A DNA stretch of 64,000 nt from Pseudorhodoplanes sp. (GCA_032027085.1 JAVSMS010000001.1:3385693-3449692); one strand, 5' to 3'; shown: positions 40,177 through 50,628, counted from the stretch's first letter. Numbers and translations: made by a program. The notes: generated from the sequence alone by a model not told the origin.

Positions 40177-41211
40177 TCAATCATCCGCCGGGGCGCGGTC
40201 GGCACGCGTGCGTGGCTTGTCGGTTCGCAACAGGCCGCCGGCAAGATCAGCCAGGGTCGGGCGGGACAGGGCCGTGAATGGCAACGGCCGCGTCACCTCG
40301 ATCGCCGCAAGTCCCAGCCGCGCCGTGAGAAGGCCGTTCAGCACGCCTTCGCCGAGCCGCGCCGAAAGCTTTGCCGCGACGCCGTGTCCGATCATCTGCT
40401 GAATCAGGCTGTCGCTCGCCGCCATCCCGCCGGTGATCGCGAGATGCGAAACCACCTGTCGGGCAAGACGGATAAGGCCCAGCGTGCCCGGCCGGCCGCC
40501 GTAGAGCAGCGCAAGGCGTCGCGCGAGCCCGAGCGCTGTGATCAAGACGAAAAACATGTCGACCGCGGCGCGCGGGCTGACTGCCGTGACAATGGAGACG
40601 CGCTTGGCGGCGGCGCTGACCAGCCGGCGGGCCTCTTGGTCCAGCGGCGTCATCAACTCACGTTCAGCGAGTTGAACAAGACCGGCACCGTCGATGATAT
40701 CGCCCAGATGGCTTTCCAGCCGGGTTCGGGCGCGTGCCAGAGGCGCGGCATGCCGCTCAAGCGCAAGCAGATCGCGCACCACAGACCGCCCGTCGGTCAG
40801 GTCATCGCTTGCGAGCACGTCCGTCGCCCGCTGTCTCAGGCCTTCGATCGCCTTGAGGCGGGACAGCCCGCGCACTTCGCGGATCAGAATGGCGAGTAGT
40901 GCAATCACCGCCAGGACGGCAAGCGTCAGGCCGAGCCAGCCAAGCGGGGCAAAGCGCGCAAAGAGATCCTCGATCAGGCTAGTCACAGCGAGGCCAAGTC
41001 CGAGCGACACCAATCCGCCGGTGGCCCACCAGAATAGACTGCGCCATGACCAGGCGGGGCGGGGTGATGGGGTGCTCGGCAGCGCCGGCAATGCCGCATC
41101 ATCGTCCGTGCGCAGATCGATCAACGACAGGTCATCGTTGGGCTCGGCAACAACGACATGCGGATCGTTCGGATCGAACATCGCCGGCTTGTGTTTGCGT
41201 GGCTGGCTCAT
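40177..41211 (-). CDS. ycjF: YcjF family membrane protein (DUF697)
   Basis: A 344-residue inner-membrane protein of the TIGR01620/DUF697 family. The N-terminal 60 residues are soluble and acidic. Two membrane helices (about 65-90 and 98-118) follow, then a conserved C-terminal domain with a hydrophobic pair near AVDMFFVLITALGLARRLALLYGG in parts, and GEGVLNGLLTARLGLAAIEVTRPLPF. The function is unknown; in enterobacteria it pairs with the phage-shock/heat-shock-induced YcjX. It lies 10 bp downstream of the YcjX gene, in the same operon. Confidence 0.86.
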   Translation of the reverse strand: MSQPRKHKPAMFDPNDPHVVVAEPNDDLSLIDLRTDDDAALPALPSTPSPRPAWSWRSLFWWATGGLVSLGLGLAVTSLIEDLFARFAPLGWLGLTLAVLAVIALLAILIREVRGLSRLKAIEGLRQRATDVLASDDLTDGRSVVRDLLALERHAAPLARARTRLESHLGDIIDGAGLVQLAERELMTPLDQEARRLVSAAAKRVSIVTAVSPRAAVDMFFVLITALGLARRLALLYGGRPGTLGLIRLARQVVSHLAITGGMAASDSLIQQMIGHGVAAKLSARLGEGVLNGLLTARLGLAAIEVTRPLPFTALSRPTLADLAGGLLRTDKPRTRADRAPADD

Positions 41212-41221
41212 GGCCGGTCCT

Positions 41222-42688
41222 TCATTGCAGTTTGTCGCCGATCAGAAATTGCAGCGTGCGATCGAGACGGATATGCGGCAAGGCGGGCGCGCCATTCTCG
41301 GCAGTTTCCAAGAGTGGCGGCCGGAAGCGCAGGAAACGGAAATCGGCGTCGTCCTGACCCGTGGATGCGAGCCCCCGGAATGAATTGCCTTTGCCTTCAA
41401 AGAACCCATCCGGCGTTGCCGGCAATTCGCCCGGATAGATCACCGTTTCGGTCGCGCCGTCGAATGTCTTGCCTCCGGCGATTTCGCCGGCCACGGGCGT
41501 GCCGACAATGGAGGCAAGGAGGTTGGCCCCGCGCTTGACCTGTGCCTCGCGTGTCGCGCGGACGGCGGCCAGCGCCACCACATCGATCTGCGCCCCGGAG
41601 AACTTGGCGCGCGCCACGGCGCGGTCGGTCATGCGCGAGAGGATGCGCTCAAGCCGGTCATGCGATGAGTGATGCAGGTGGTCCGCCTTGGTCGCGGCGA
41701 ACTGGACGCGGTCGATCCGCGGCGCGAACATGGTGCTGAGCCAGCTATTCCGGCCGAAGTTGAAACATTCGAGGATGGCAGTCAGCGCGCGTTCGAGATC
41801 AGCCAGCGCGTCTGGTCCCGCATTGAGCGCCGCCAGCACGTCGATGAGGACGATCTGGCGATCAAGCCGCACGAAATGATCGCGGAAAAAAGGCCGCACC
41901 ACCACATCCTTGTAGGCTTCATAGCGCCGCTTCATCATCGCGTGCAGCGAACCGGGCGCCGCCTCGCTGTCCGGCATAACGTTGAGGGGTGCAAAAGTTA
42001 GCGCCGGCGAATCCGCAAGATCGCCGGGCATCAGAAACCGGCCCGGCGGCAACAGGCTCATGGCGAAGCGCTCGTCGCGGCAGGCGCGCAAATAATCAGT
42101 GAACAATCTGGCGGCTGCGCGCGCATGATCTTCATCTTCCGGCGCCGAAGGCGCGAGGCCGGGATGTGACAGCCACGGCGCGGCGAGCGCCTTGCGTGGA
42201 GGCATATGCGCCAGCGTCAGCGTTTCTGCGGACCAGGTCTCGTAGCTTTTCTCGATGAGCGGCAGGTCGAGCAGCCATTCCCCCGGATAGTCGACAATAT
42301 CCAGCGTGAGCTCGCGCAACGCGCCCTTCTTTGATTGGTATTCGATGACCAGGCGGATTTCGCTGATCTGACGGGTCGATTCCGGCCAGGCCCGCTCGGT
42401 CACCAGCGCATGAACATGCTTTTCGTAGTCGAACCGTGGAACGGCGTCGTCCGGCTGTGGCGACAGCCGCGCGCGGATGATGCGTCCGTTCGAGGCTTCG
42501 AAGACGGGGAAGCGTCCGCCGCGCAGCAACGCGTGGATCAGTGCCGTGATGAAAACAGTCTTGCCGGCGCGCGACAAGCCCGTCACGCCGAGCCGGACGG
42601 TCGGGTTGAACAGGGACGTGCCAAATTCGTACAGCGCCAAGGAGGCGGCACGAGTCTGTTCGGCCACCCGGGTCAGAGCGTTCGCCAT
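41222..42688 (-). CDS. ycjX: YcjX family P-loop GTPase/ATPase
   Basis: A 488-residue nucleotidase of the YcjX/DUF463 family. The P-loop is GLSRAGKTVF (about residues 38-47), with a Walker B-like LDIVDYPGEWLLD that includes the DxPG of GTPase-like proteins, and VQFAATKADHLHH as a TKxD-like specificity loop. YcjX proteins are stress-induced, structurally dynamin/Rho-like, and of unknown cellular role. It forms an operon with ycjF. Confidence 0.9.
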   Translation of the reverse strand: MANALTRVAEQTRAASLALYEFGTSLFNPTVRLGVTGLSRAGKTVFITALIHALLRGGRFPVFEASNGRIIRARLSPQPDDAVPRFDYEKHVHALVTERAWPESTRQISEIRLVIEYQSKKGALRELTLDIVDYPGEWLLDLPLIEKSYETWSAETLTLAHMPPRKALAAPWLSHPGLAPSAPEDEDHARAAARLFTDYLRACRDERFAMSLLPPGRFLMPGDLADSPALTFAPLNVMPDSEAAPGSLHAMMKRRYEAYKDVVVRPFFRDHFVRLDRQIVLIDVLAALNAGPDALADLERALTAILECFNFGRNSWLSTMFAPRIDRVQFAATKADHLHHSSHDRLERILSRMTDRAVARAKFSGAQIDVVALAAVRATREAQVKRGANLLASIVGTPVAGEIAGGKTFDGATETVIYPGELPATPDGFFEGKGNSFRGLASTGQDDADFRFLRFRPPLLETAENGAPALPHIRLDRTLQFLIGDKLQ

Positions 42689-42755
42689 CGAGCGCTTACC
42701 TAAGCGCAGGGAAGGGTGACTTCAATTGCCAGAGAAGGATGCGGCAGGAAGAGGC

Positions 42756-43133
42756 TCAGTTACCGCGTTTTTCGGCGCTCCAGATTCCGGAGCATTCCCC
42801 TTTGGACGAGCGCCAGGTCCCGGAGCCGGATGTTCTACTCATTCGTCCAGTGCCGTTAGCGCTCTTGTCGCCGCGGGTCACGCTGACCCGGATTCCGCCA
42901 CCACGGGCGACGCGGCCCTGAATGCGAAAACTTGAACTGGCCGGATCAGCATGTCCAACGCGGCCATGCTTGATGCGGACGGCATAGCGATAGCCGCGAT
43001 CGCAGGTGCCTTGCTCGGTGATGATCAGCACGCTCCACAGCCCGTCATAGCTCGCCACCTGCGCCCGCGCCGGCGTTCCTGCCAGGATGACCAGCATTCC
43101 CATCAGCGTAAGAGTCCTCAACAAGCGCGTCAT
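42756..43133 (-). CDS. Small secreted protein of unknown function
   Basis: A 125-residue protein with a signal peptide (MTRLLRTLTLMGMLVILAGTPARAQ, cut after ARA) and a mature domain beginning YDGLWSVLIITEQGTCDRGYRY. Two Cys (TCDRG and GECSG) could form a disulfide. The repeated Gly/Ser turns and alternating hydrophobics suggest a small beta-barrel or sandwich. I recognise it as a type common in Rhizobiales genomes, without a function. It follows the ycjX-ycjF pair's promoter region on the same strand as the patatin gene. Confidence 0.7.
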   Translation of the reverse strand: MTRLLRTLTLMGMLVILAGTPARAQVASYDGLWSVLIITEQGTCDRGYRYAVRIKHGRVGHADPASSSFRIQGRVARGGGIRVSVTRGDKSANGTGRMSRTSGSGTWRSSKGECSGIWSAEKRGN

Positions 43134-43175
43134 GGCCTTGTCCCCAGCGGAAATGTCTAAATGTCTAGACGTGCG

Positions 43176-44498
43176 TCATCGCGCAGCTTTGGTTGGTCGT
43201 GTGAAAAAGTCGGGGGGTTCATTTCGGAACGCCAGCCCGCTTTTGCCTTGCGCGAAACCGAAATCGAATAAAGCCTTCATATAATCAGAATCGAAGGGTC
43301 CGCGGCTTGGCGCGCTGAAGGCCTCGTCAATGAAGGCGAGGTGAAAGGGCACATCGCTTCGTTGCGCCAGAACAAAGGCGCGGTCAATGGCATTGCGGGC
43401 CACGACCTTGATCGCCGCCGACACCGTGCGCCCAAGAATGCCGAGCGTGCTGCGCTCCGTCACCTGAAAGTCGGTTCCGAGCTTCATGTTGACGACGATA
43501 TAGAGATCGGTGGCGGGAAGCTTGAAGCTGCTTGTGCTCATCTGCAGGGCATCTGGTGCGACGTAGAATTGCGCCCCAAGGCCGCCGTCGACATGCATTT
43601 CGTGAAAGCGCGCCGAGCCGGCCTCTGCCGGGATCAGAACAGGGGGAAACGCGCCCGGAATGCTGATCGCGGCCATGAGAATCTCGCGAACGAGTTCGAG
43701 CGCCTGCTGATCGCCTTTGCTGGCGATGGCGCCGATATCCCAGGCGACAGGCCGGCCAGCATCGAGGTTGGTGGTCAGAACGAACAGTCTGCGACCGCGC
43801 CTGTGCTCGGCGGCAACATCCGCAAGCAATTCCTTCGTAAACTGTTTTGCGACAAGCTCCTTCAGCGGCCAGGTGTCGAGCAGACTTTCGCCTTTGCCGC
43901 CGATCTCGAAGATGTCAGTGGCATTGATGGTTGTGTAGGCCGCGCGCAACTGGTCGTCGTATTTCGTGCCGGCAAATATAAAGGGCGCCATCAAGGCGCC
44001 CGTGCTGACGCCGGTGATGACTGAGAATTCCGGCCGCGTGCCCGCGGCGCTCCAGCCGGCGAGCAGGCCGGCGCCATAGGCGCCATCCTCGCCCCCGGTC
44101 GACAGGATCAGCCAGGGGCCGGAGGTCTGCGGCAACGCCCGGATAAAGTCCTGCGGTGAATCGGCCCAGAACCGTGCGTTCGGAATTCCCGGGATCACAG
44201 CCGCCGCCTGATCGGCTGCCGTGAATTCCTGCCGCGGAGCGATGGTGGGCTCTTCCGTCTTGGAGGACGGCGCGCGTTTTTGCGTTTTCTTGGCAGGGCC
44301 CTTTTGTATCTTCCTGCCAGATCGCTCCTGGCCGGAAAATTCGAGGAGGGGATCAGTTCGTGCGGAGGGCGATGCCAAATCCACGGCCCGGCTGGGCCGG
44401 GCATTTGCGGCGTTCAGGTCAAGAAAGACCGCCCCCATCAGTAGGGCTGAGAACAGGCCCGTCAGACTGACCATTGATGTCATCAAATGAGTCCGCAT
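43176..44498 (-). CDS. Patatin-like phospholipase, exported
   Basis: A 440-residue lipid acyl hydrolase. A signal or anchor segment (SLTGLFSALLMGAVFLDL) is followed by about 75 residues of basic/Pro/Lys linker and the patatin domain: oxyanion loop STGGEDGAYGAG, nucleophile elbow GVSTG (Ser of the Ser-Asp dyad) and HVDGGLGAQ (Asp). It should cleave acyl chains from phospholipids in the periplasm or outside. ATG 44498 places the signal peptide at the N-terminus; the frame stays open upstream to 44813, which is not convincing. Confidence 0.85.
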   Translation of the reverse strand: MRTHLMTSMVSLTGLFSALLMGAVFLDLNAANARPSRAVDLASPSARTDPLLEFSGQERSGRKIQKGPAKKTQKRAPSSKTEEPTIAPRQEFTAADQAAAVIPGIPNARFWADSPQDFIRALPQTSGPWLILSTGGEDGAYGAGLLAGWSAAGTRPEFSVITGVSTGALMAPFIFAGTKYDDQLRAAYTTINATDIFEIGGKGESLLDTWPLKELVAKQFTKELLADVAAEHRRGRRLFVLTTNLDAGRPVAWDIGAIASKGDQQALELVREILMAAISIPGAFPPVLIPAEAGSARFHEMHVDGGLGAQFYVAPDALQMSTSSFKLPATDLYIVVNMKLGTDFQVTERSTLGILGRTVSAAIKVVARNAIDRAFVLAQRSDVPFHLAFIDEAFSAPSRGPFDSDYMKALFDFGFAQGKSGLAFRNEPPDFFTRPTKAAR

Positions 44499-44811
44499 CG
44501 CGGTAATTTTGTAACAGGTGGTTCCACATGGCAATTCGGCACGGGTGCCGGCGGCTTTCATCCACATACGAAAGTTGATGCCCACAGTTTCAGAGAATGG
44601 TGGCAGGGCTGGGACACGGGAACGCTTGTTATTGTGTATGCACTGGGGTAAAGGGTCGCGCGTTCCCGCCGCGTCGCCATTTCGCACCGATTCCGGGGCT
44701 GTTTCGTGCTGGCGCCGTCCCACTGGCCGGCTGTGGTCCGGGGCGGGATTCCGCAAGGCGCGGGCGGCTATCCGTCCGCGCTCAGTCACTGAGGTGCGAG
44801 GCAGGGTCGGC
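44499..44811. other. Divergent promoter region between patatin and nuoA
   Basis: 313 bp with no supported gene. It must carry the promoter of the 14-subunit nuo operon and that of the patatin gene. The stretch TTGTTATTGTGTATG (about 44630-44644) is the most AT-rich part and a candidate core promoter area, but I see no confident -35/-10 pair and no EcfG motif. Confidence 0.5.
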
Positions 44812-45177
44812 ATGAGCGAGCTTCTTCAGCAATATCTCCCGCTCGTGGTTTTCATTGCCGTTGCGCTGGGCCTGAGCGCCGCATTGCTGATCGCTCCCTT
44901 CATTGTCGCCTACAAGCAGCCGGATCCAGAAAAGTTGTCCGCATATGAATGCGGTTTCAATGCGTTCGATGACGCACGTATGAAATTCGACGTTCGCTTT
45001 TATCTGGTCGCCATCCTGTTCATCATTTTCGATCTGGAAGTCGCCTTCCTGTTCCCGTGGGCGGTGGCGTTCGGCAAGCTCGGTTTGTTCGGCTTCTGGT
45101 CGATGATGGTCTTTCTTGCGGTCCTGACCATCGGCTTTATCTATGAGTGGAAGAAGGGGGCGCTGGAATGGGATTGA
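44812..45177 (+). CDS. nuoA: NADH-quinone oxidoreductase subunit A
   Basis: A 121-residue membrane subunit of complex I with three helices. The conserved [43 protein letters not shown] region is seen in blocks ([19 protein letters not shown]). The loop Cys in YECG is the one that reports the active/deactive state in mitochondria. ATG 44812 (MSELLQQY) is the family-like start. It is the first gene of the nuo operon. Confidence 0.97.
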   Translation: MSELLQQYLPLVVFIAVALGLSAALLIAPFIVAYKQPDPEKLSAYECGFNAFDDARMKFDVRFYLVAILFIIFDLEVAFLFPWAVAFGKLGLFGFWSMMVFLAVLTIGFIYEWKKGALEWD

Positions 45178-45199
45178 GCGCGCACCCTGGGAATATCAA

Positions 45200-45763
45200 A
45201 TGAGCGCGGTTATTGCTCCCGCCGCCAAAGGCATCATCGATCCGCGGACCGGAAAGCCGGCCGGCACGGATGATCCATTCTATGTCGGATTGAACCACGA
45301 GCTCTCCGACAAGGGATTCCTCGTCACCACCGCCGACGATCTCGTGACATGGGCGCGTACCGGCTCGCTGATGTGGATGACCTTCGGTCTCGCCTGCTGC
45401 GCGGTTGAGATGATGCAGATGTCGATGCCGCGCTACGACGCCGAGCGCTTCGGATTCGCGCCGCGCGCCTCGCCCCGGCAATCCGATGTGATGATCGTGG
45501 CCGGCACGTTGACGAACAAAATGGCGCCGGCTTTGCGCAAGGTCTATGACCAGATGCCGGAGCCGCGCTACGTGATCTCGATGGGATCATGCGCCAATGG
45601 CGGCGGCTATTATCACTATTCCTATTCGGTCGTACGCGGCTGTGACCGCATCGTGCCGGTTGACATCTACGTCCCAGGCTGTCCGCCCACGGCGGAGGCG
45701 CTGCTCTACGGCGTTCTGCTGCTGCAGAAGAAAATCCGCCGCGTTGGCACGATCGAGCGCTGA
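45200..45763 (+). CDS. nuoB: NADH-quinone oxidoreductase subunit B
   Basis: A 187-residue peripheral-arm subunit that carries iron-sulfur cluster N2, the last cluster before quinone. The adjacent-Cys motif [10 protein letters not shown] and the later [10 protein letters not shown] and VPGCPPT supply the four ligands. ATG 45200 lies 22 bp after nuoA; a GTG further upstream in frame would overlap nuoA and is less likely. Confidence 0.97.
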   Translation: MSAVIAPAAKGIIDPRTGKPAGTDDPFYVGLNHELSDKGFLVTTADDLVTWARTGSLMWMTFGLACCAVEMMQMSMPRYDAERFGFAPRASPRQSDVMIVAGTLTNKMAPALRKVYDQMPEPRYVISMGSCANGGGYYHYSYSVVRGCDRIVPVDIYVPGCPPTAEALLYGVLLLQKKIRRVGTIER

Positions 45764-45772
45764 AGGTCGGTA

Positions 45773-46396
45773 ATGCAGGATAAGCTTTCAGCTCTCGGTC
45801 AGACGATTGCCGACGCGGTTGCGGGATCGGTTATCGGACACGCCGTTGCGACCGGCGAACTCACCGTCACGGTGAAGGCGCAGGATATCGTCAAGGTCAT
45901 GCGCTTCGTGCGCGACGATCCCCGCTGCCAGTTCGTGTGCTTTATCGATGCGACCGCGGTCGACTGGCCGGCCCGCGAAAAGCGTTTCGATGTCGTCTAT
46001 CATCTGTTGTCGCCGAAGCTGAACGCGCGCATCCGCGTGAAGCTGGAAACTGATGAAGCGACTCCTGTGCCTTCCATCATCGAGGTGTTTCCGGGAGCCG
46101 ACTGGTTCGAGCGCGAACTGTACGATCTTTACGGCGTGCTCATCACCGGCCACCCGGACATGCGCCGCCTGCTCACCGACTACGGCTTCGAAGGCCATCC
46201 CTTGCGCAAGGATTTCCCTCTCACCGGCTTTGTCGAGGTGCGCTGGGATGATTCGGTCAAGCGCGTGGTCTATGAGCCGGTGCGCCTGAACCAGGAATTC
46301 CGCAATTTTGATTTCCTGTCGCCCTGGGAAGGCACTGACTACCCTTTGCCGGGCGACGAGAAGGCCCAGGACGGGAAAGCCGGGAAGGGTAGCTGA
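45773..46396 (+). CDS. nuoC: NADH-quinone oxidoreductase subunit C
   Basis: A 207-residue peripheral-arm subunit (30-kDa subunit) with the signature [38 protein letters not shown], seen here in short blocks ([21 protein letters not shown]). It is separate from NuoD, unlike the fused NuoCD of enterobacteria. It ends one base before the guest thioesterase gene. Confidence 0.97.
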   Translation: MQDKLSALGQTIADAVAGSVIGHAVATGELTVTVKAQDIVKVMRFVRDDPRCQFVCFIDATAVDWPAREKRFDVVYHLLSPKLNARIRVKLETDEATPVPSIIEVFPGADWFERELYDLYGVLITGHPDMRRLLTDYGFEGHPLRKDFPLTGFVEVRWDDSVKRVVYEPVRLNQEFRNFDFLSPWEGTDYPLPGDEKAQDGKAGKGS

Positions 46397-46397
46397 C

Positions 46398-46826
46398 GTG
46401 AAAGAAACCCTGAAACCGGGCCTCAAGCATCGCTTTAACTACCGTGTCCCGGACAACAAGACTGTTCCGCATCTCTATCCGGAAGCGGCGGATTTCCAGA
46501 CCATGCCCCGGGTCCTCGCCACCGGCTATATGGTCGGATTGTTTGAATGGGCCTGCATCGACCTGATGAAGGAGCATCTCGATCCGGGCGAGGGCAGCTT
46601 GGGTATCCATGTTGACTTCAGTCATCTCGCAGCGACGCCGCCCGGGCTAACGGTGACGGTCGAGGCCGAATGCACCGCCGTCGACGGCAAGCGTTTGACC
46701 TTCCATGTGCGCGGCCATGATGGCGTCGACGTCATCGGCGAGGGCCGTCATGAGCGCGCAGTGGTGACCTGGGACAAGTTTAATGCGCGGGTCGCGGATA
46801 AAGCGGCCAAGGCAAGAGTGGCATGA
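46398..46826 (+). CDS. FlK-like hotdog thioesterase inside the nuo operon
   Basis: A 142-residue hotdog protein resembling fluoroacetyl-CoA thioesterase FlK and related short acyl-CoA thioesterases: MPRVLATGYMVGLFEWAC (candidate Thr and Glu), the strand LGIHVDFSHLAATPPG (candidate His) and GEGRHERAVV at the end. Catalytic residues are assigned by eye. The GTG start at 46398 is two bases after nuoC and its stop overlaps the next ATG by four bases, so it is translated as part of the operon. It is not a complex I subunit. It might clear toxic or dead-end acyl-CoA, but this is conjecture. Confidence 0.78.
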   Translation: MKETLKPGLKHRFNYRVPDNKTVPHLYPEAADFQTMPRVLATGYMVGLFEWACIDLMKEHLDPGEGSLGIHVDFSHLAATPPGLTVTVEAECTAVDGKRLTFHVRGHDGVDVIGEGRHERAVVTWDKFNARVADKAAKARVA

Positions 46827-47278
46827 TGGCGAACGCTGCCTCTTATCGACAGTTACCCGGCGGCTGCCTGTGCGGCGGCGTGCGTTTTCGCGCAACCCCT
46901 AAGAATGGCGAATTCGGAGCCTGCCATTGCAGTATGTGCCGGAAGTGGACTGCCGGCCCGTTCCTCGCGCTGGAATGCGAAGGCCCGGTTGAATTCGAAA
47001 GCACAACGGCGTTGGGCGTCTATCGCTCGTCCGAATGGGCCGAGCGCGGCTTTTGCCGGCAATGTGGCACGCCGCTGTTCTACCGGCTCGTCGGGAAGGA
47101 ATTCTACGCGGTGTCGACAGAGGCCTTCGACGACAGAAGCGGCTTCGCCTTCACAAGTCAGATCTTCATCGACGAGAAGCCGGCCTATTACGAATTCGCG
47201 AACAAGACGAAGACGATGACTGGCGCTGAGGTTTTTGCTGCCTTCGCGCAGGAAAACCAGTCAGCGGCGCAGGATTGA
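46823..47278 (+). CDS. GFA-family (CENP-V/GFA) zinc protein
   Basis: A 151-residue protein of the glutathione-dependent formaldehyde-activating (GFA) family. The structural zinc ligands are CLCGGVRF and the [12 protein letters not shown] block; CHCSMCRKW carries the catalytic-zinc Cys. Many members are not true Gfa enzymes, so the substrate is open; binding of glutathione adducts is plausible. It overlaps the thioesterase gene by four bases and precedes nuoD by 13 bp, so it too belongs to the nuo transcript. Confidence 0.85.
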   Translation: MMANAASYRQLPGGCLCGGVRFRATPKNGEFGACHCSMCRKWTAGPFLALECEGPVEFESTTALGVYRSSEWAERGFCRQCGTPLFYRLVGKEFYAVSTEAFDDRSGFAFTSQIFIDEKPAYYEFANKTKTMTGAEVFAAFAQENQSAAQD

Positions 47279-47291
47279 TCGGTTACATTCG

Positions 47292-48482
47292 ATGGCACAG
47301 ACCGCCGAGCGCAATTTCACCATCAATTTCGGCCCGCAGCACCCGGCGGCGCACGGCGTGCTGCGCCTCGTGCTCGAGCTCGATGGCGAGATCGTCGAAC
47401 GCGTCGATCCGCATATCGGCTTGCTCCATCGCGGCACCGAGAAGCTGATCGAGCACAAGACCTATCTGCAGGCGATCCCCTATTTCGACCGGCTCGATTA
47501 CGTCGCGCCGATGAACCAGGAGCACGCCTTCTGCCTCGCGGCGGAGAAGCTGCTCGGTGTCACAGTCCCGAAGCGTGGGCAATTGATCCGCGTCCTCTAT
47601 TGCGAGATCGGCCGGCTGCTGTCGCATCTGCTCAATGTCACCACGCAAGCGATGGACGTCGGCGCGCTGACCCCGCCGCTCTGGGGCTTCGAGCCGCGCG
47701 AGCAATTGATGGTATTCTACGAGCGCGCCTCCGGCTCGCGCATGCACGCAGCCTATTTCCGCGTCGGCGGCGTTCATCAGGACCTGCCGCAGAAGCTGAT
47801 CAACGACATCGAAGCGTGGTGCGATCCGTTCCTGAAGACGCTCGACGATATCGACACGCTGCTCACCGGCAATCGCATCTTCAAGCAGCGCAATGTCGAT
47901 ATCGGCGTGGTGAAGCTGGAAGACGCCTGGGCCTGGGGCTTTTCGGGCGTGATGGTGCGCGGCTCCGGCGCCGCCTGGGATCTGCGCAAGGCGCAGCCCT
48001 ACGAGTGTTACGGCGAGCTCGATTTCGACATCCCGGTAGGCAAGAACGGCGACTGCTACGACCGTTATCTCATCCGAATGGAGGAGATGCGCCAGTCGGT
48101 CCGCATCATGAAGCAGTGCATCGAGAAGCTGCGCGCGCCGGAAGGGCAGGGCCCGGTTTTGGTGGACGATAACAAGATCGTGCCACCCAGACGTGGCGAG
48201 ATGAAGCGCACCATGGAGGCGCTCATCCATCACTTCAAGCTTTACACCGAAGGCTTTCACGTGCCTGCGGGCGAGGTCTATGCCGCGGTCGAGGCGCCCA
48301 AGGGCGAGTTCGGCGTCTATCTCGTCGCCGACGGCACCAACAAGCCCTACAAGTGCAAGATCCGCGCGCCCGGCTTTGCGCATCTGCAGGCGATGGATTT
48401 CATCTGCAAGGGCCACATGCTGGCCGACGTCTCCGCCATCCTCGGCTCGCTCGACATCGTGTTCGGGGAGGTGGACCGGTGA
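47292..48482 (+). CDS. nuoD: NADH-quinone oxidoreductase subunit D
   Basis: A 396-residue 49-kDa subunit that forms the quinone-binding pocket with NuoB. Motifs are [51 protein letters not shown] and the C-terminal [12 protein letters not shown] 47292 (MAQTAERN) gives the family length. An 85-bp spacer separates it from nuoE. Confidence 0.97.
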   Translation: MAQTAERNFTINFGPQHPAAHGVLRLVLELDGEIVERVDPHIGLLHRGTEKLIEHKTYLQAIPYFDRLDYVAPMNQEHAFCLAAEKLLGVTVPKRGQLIRVLYCEIGRLLSHLLNVTTQAMDVGALTPPLWGFEPREQLMVFYERASGSRMHAAYFRVGGVHQDLPQKLINDIEAWCDPFLKTLDDIDTLLTGNRIFKQRNVDIGVVKLEDAWAWGFSGVMVRGSGAAWDLRKAQPYECYGELDFDIPVGKNGDCYDRYLIRMEEMRQSVRIMKQCIEKLRAPEGQGPVLVDDNKIVPPRRGEMKRTMEALIHHFKLYTEGFHVPAGEVYAAVEAPKGEFGVYLVADGTNKPYKCKIRAPGFAHLQAMDFICKGHMLADVSAILGSLDIVFGEVDR

Positions 48483-48567
48483 TTGCCCGCTTCCTCCTTG
48501 CGCAGAATATTCGCGCGCTGCGAATCCTCCTTAGACAAGATTGCGTCTAGAAGACTGGAATTTGCCG

Positions 48568-49311
48568 ATGGCCGTCCGCCGCCTTGCCCCCGCTGAAGTT
48601 CAGCCGAAGGAGTTTTCCTTCACGGCGGAGAATCTCGCCTGGGCGAAGACACAGCTCGAAAAATACCCGGACGGCCGTCAGGCCTCCGCCGTCATTCCGC
48701 TGCTCTGGAAGGCGCAGGAACAGTCCGGCGGCTGGGTGCCGGAAGCCGCGATCCGCTACGTCGCCGATTTCCTCAACATGGCGCATATCCGCGTCATGGA
48801 GATCGCGACCTTCTACACCATGTTCAATCTGGCGCCGGTTGGCCGCTATCACGTGCAGCTCTGCGGCACGACGCCCTGCATGCTGCGCGGCGCCGAGGAG
48901 CTGAAGAAGGTCTGCAAGAAGAAGATCGGCGAGCAGTTCGAGGTGACGCCGGACGGCGCGCTGTCCTGGGTCGAAGTCGAATGTCTCGGCGCCTGCGTGA
49001 ATGCGCCGATGGCACAGGTCAATTACGACTTCTACGAAGACCTGACGCCGGAGAGTTTTGAACGCATTCTGGATGACCTGAAGGCAGGCAAAATGCCGCC
49101 GCCCGGTCCGCAGATCAACCGGCAATTCTCGGCGCCGGAGGGTGGGCCAACCACGCTGACCGATCCCGCGCTTTACGCGACCGCACCGAAATCCTCGGGC
49201 GCGCCCTTGAAAGACAGTAAGGCGAAGAAGCCGGGCGCGGCTGCCAATGTGCGGGAAGCGGCGGTGCCGGCAGGACCGGTCGGCGATTCCTCCGGCAAGG
49301 GACGCAAGTGA
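48568..49311 (+). CDS. nuoE: NADH-quinone oxidoreductase subunit E
   Basis: A 247-residue 24-kDa subunit with the thioredoxin-like [2Fe-2S] domain. Ligands lie in [12 protein letters not shown] and [11 protein letters not shown]. The core ends near residue 170; a further 70 residues form a Lys/Ala/Pro-rich, probably disordered tail ([17 protein letters not shown]), longer than in E. coli but usual in alphaproteobacteria. The stop overlaps the nuoF ATG by one base. Confidence 0.95.
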   Translation: MAVRRLAPAEVQPKEFSFTAENLAWAKTQLEKYPDGRQASAVIPLLWKAQEQSGGWVPEAAIRYVADFLNMAHIRVMEIATFYTMFNLAPVGRYHVQLCGTTPCMLRGAEELKKVCKKKIGEQFEVTPDGALSWVEVECLGACVNAPMAQVNYDFYEDLTPESFERILDDLKAGKMPPPGPQINRQFSAPEGGPTTLTDPALYATAPKSSGAPLKDSKAKKPGAAANVREAAVPAGPVGDSSGKGRK

Positions 49312-50615
49312 TGCTCGCGGACAAGGATCGCATCTTCAGGAATCTCTACGGCCTTCATGACTGGGGGCTGGAAGGCGCGCGGGCCCGCGGCGCCTGGGAC
49401 GGCACCAAGGGCATTCTGGAAAAGGGCCGCGACGCCATCATCAACGAGATGAAGGCGTCGGGCCTGCGCGGCCGCGGCGGCGCCGGCTTCCCGACCGGCC
49501 TCAAATGGTCCTTCATGCCGAAGGAATCCAAGGACGGCCGCCCAAGTTACCTTGTCGTCAACGCCGACGAATCCGAGCCGGGCACCTGCAAGGACCGCGA
49601 GATCATGCGGCACGATCCGCATCTGCTCGTGGAAGGCTGCCTGATCGCCGGCTTCGCCATGGGCGCGATTGCCGCATACATCTATGTGCGCGGCGAGTTC
49701 ATCCGCGAGCGTGAGCGCCTGCAGGCCGCCATCGATCAGGCGTATGAAGCCAGGCTGATCGGCAAGAACAACATCCACGGCTATGACTTCGATGTCTACG
49801 TGCATCACGGCGCCGGCGCATACATCTGCGGCGAGGAAACGGCGCTGCTCGAAAGCCTGGAAGGCAAGAAGGGCATGCCGCGGCTGAAGCCGCCATTTCC
49901 GGCCAATGTCGGCCTCTATGGCTGCCCGACCACGGTCAACAACGTGGAGTCGATTGCCGTTGCGCCCGACATCATGCGTCGCGGAGCGGCCTGGTTCGCG
50001 GGCATCGGCCGGCCGAACAATGTCGGCACCAAGCTCTTCTGCATTTCCGGCCACGTGAACAAGCCCTGCAATGTCGAAGAGGCGATGGGCATCACCTTCC
50101 GCGAGCTGGTCGAAACGCATTGCGGCGGCATTCGCGGCGGCTGGGACAATCTGCTGGCCGTCATTCCTGGCGGCTCCTCGGTGCCGCTGGTGCCGGCGGA
50201 CCAGATCGCCGACGCCTATATGGATTTCGACACGCTGAAGAATCTGAAATCCGGTCTCGGCACGGCCGCCGTGATCGTGATGGATAAATCGACCGACATC
50301 GTGCGTGCCATCGCGCGCTTGAGCTACTTCTACAAGCACGAGAGCTGCGGTCAGTGCACGCCGTGTCGCGAAGGCACCGGCTGGATGTGGCGCGTGGTCT
50401 CGCGCATGGCGGAAGGCCGCGCGCAGAAGCGCGAAATCGACCTGTTGCTGGAGGTCACGACTCAGGTTGAAGGGCACACCATCTGCGCGCTGGGCGATGC
50501 GGCGGCTTGGCCGGTGCAGGGTCTGATCCGGCATTTCCGGCACGAGATCGAGCGTCGCATCGACGAGTATGCAGCCAATCCGCATTCCGAACCGGTGCCG
50601 GTGGCGGCGGAATAG
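49311..50615 (+). CDS. nuoF: NADH-quinone oxidoreductase subunit F
   Basis: A 434-residue 51-kDa subunit that binds NADH and FMN and carries cluster N3. The glycine-rich [23 protein letters not shown] loop, [27 protein letters not shown] and the [4Fe-4S] motif [12 protein letters not shown] with a later Cys (HTICALGDA) are intact. I chose ATG 49311; a GTG at 49308 is in frame. It is followed by a guest gene, not nuoG. Confidence 0.97.
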   Translation: MLADKDRIFRNLYGLHDWGLEGARARGAWDGTKGILEKGRDAIINEMKASGLRGRGGAGFPTGLKWSFMPKESKDGRPSYLVVNADESEPGTCKDREIMRHDPHLLVEGCLIAGFAMGAIAAYIYVRGEFIRERERLQAAIDQAYEARLIGKNNIHGYDFDVYVHHGAGAYICGEETALLESLEGKKGMPRLKPPFPANVGLYGCPTTVNNVESIAVAPDIMRRGAAWFAGIGRPNNVGTKLFCISGHVNKPCNVEEAMGITFRELVETHCGGIRGGWDNLLAVIPGGSSVPLVPADQIADAYMDFDTLKNLKSGLGTAAVIVMDKSTDIVRAIARLSYFYKHESCGQCTPCREGTGWMWRVVSRMAEGRAQKREIDLLLEVTTQVEGHTICALGDAAAWPVQGLIRHFRHEIERRIDEYAANPHSEPVPVAAE

Positions 50616-50628
50616 GCACGATTGGAAC

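Noticed and set aside
44626..44650. EcfG promoter before nuoA (GGAAC near 44625)
   Set aside because: GGAAC is present but no GTT lies 16-17 bases downstream.
44499..44813. N-terminal extensions of nuoA and of the patatin into the shared gap
   Set aside because: Both frames stay open into the divergent region but the added residues are unlike the families, and the internal ATGs give normal starts with a membrane/signal segment.
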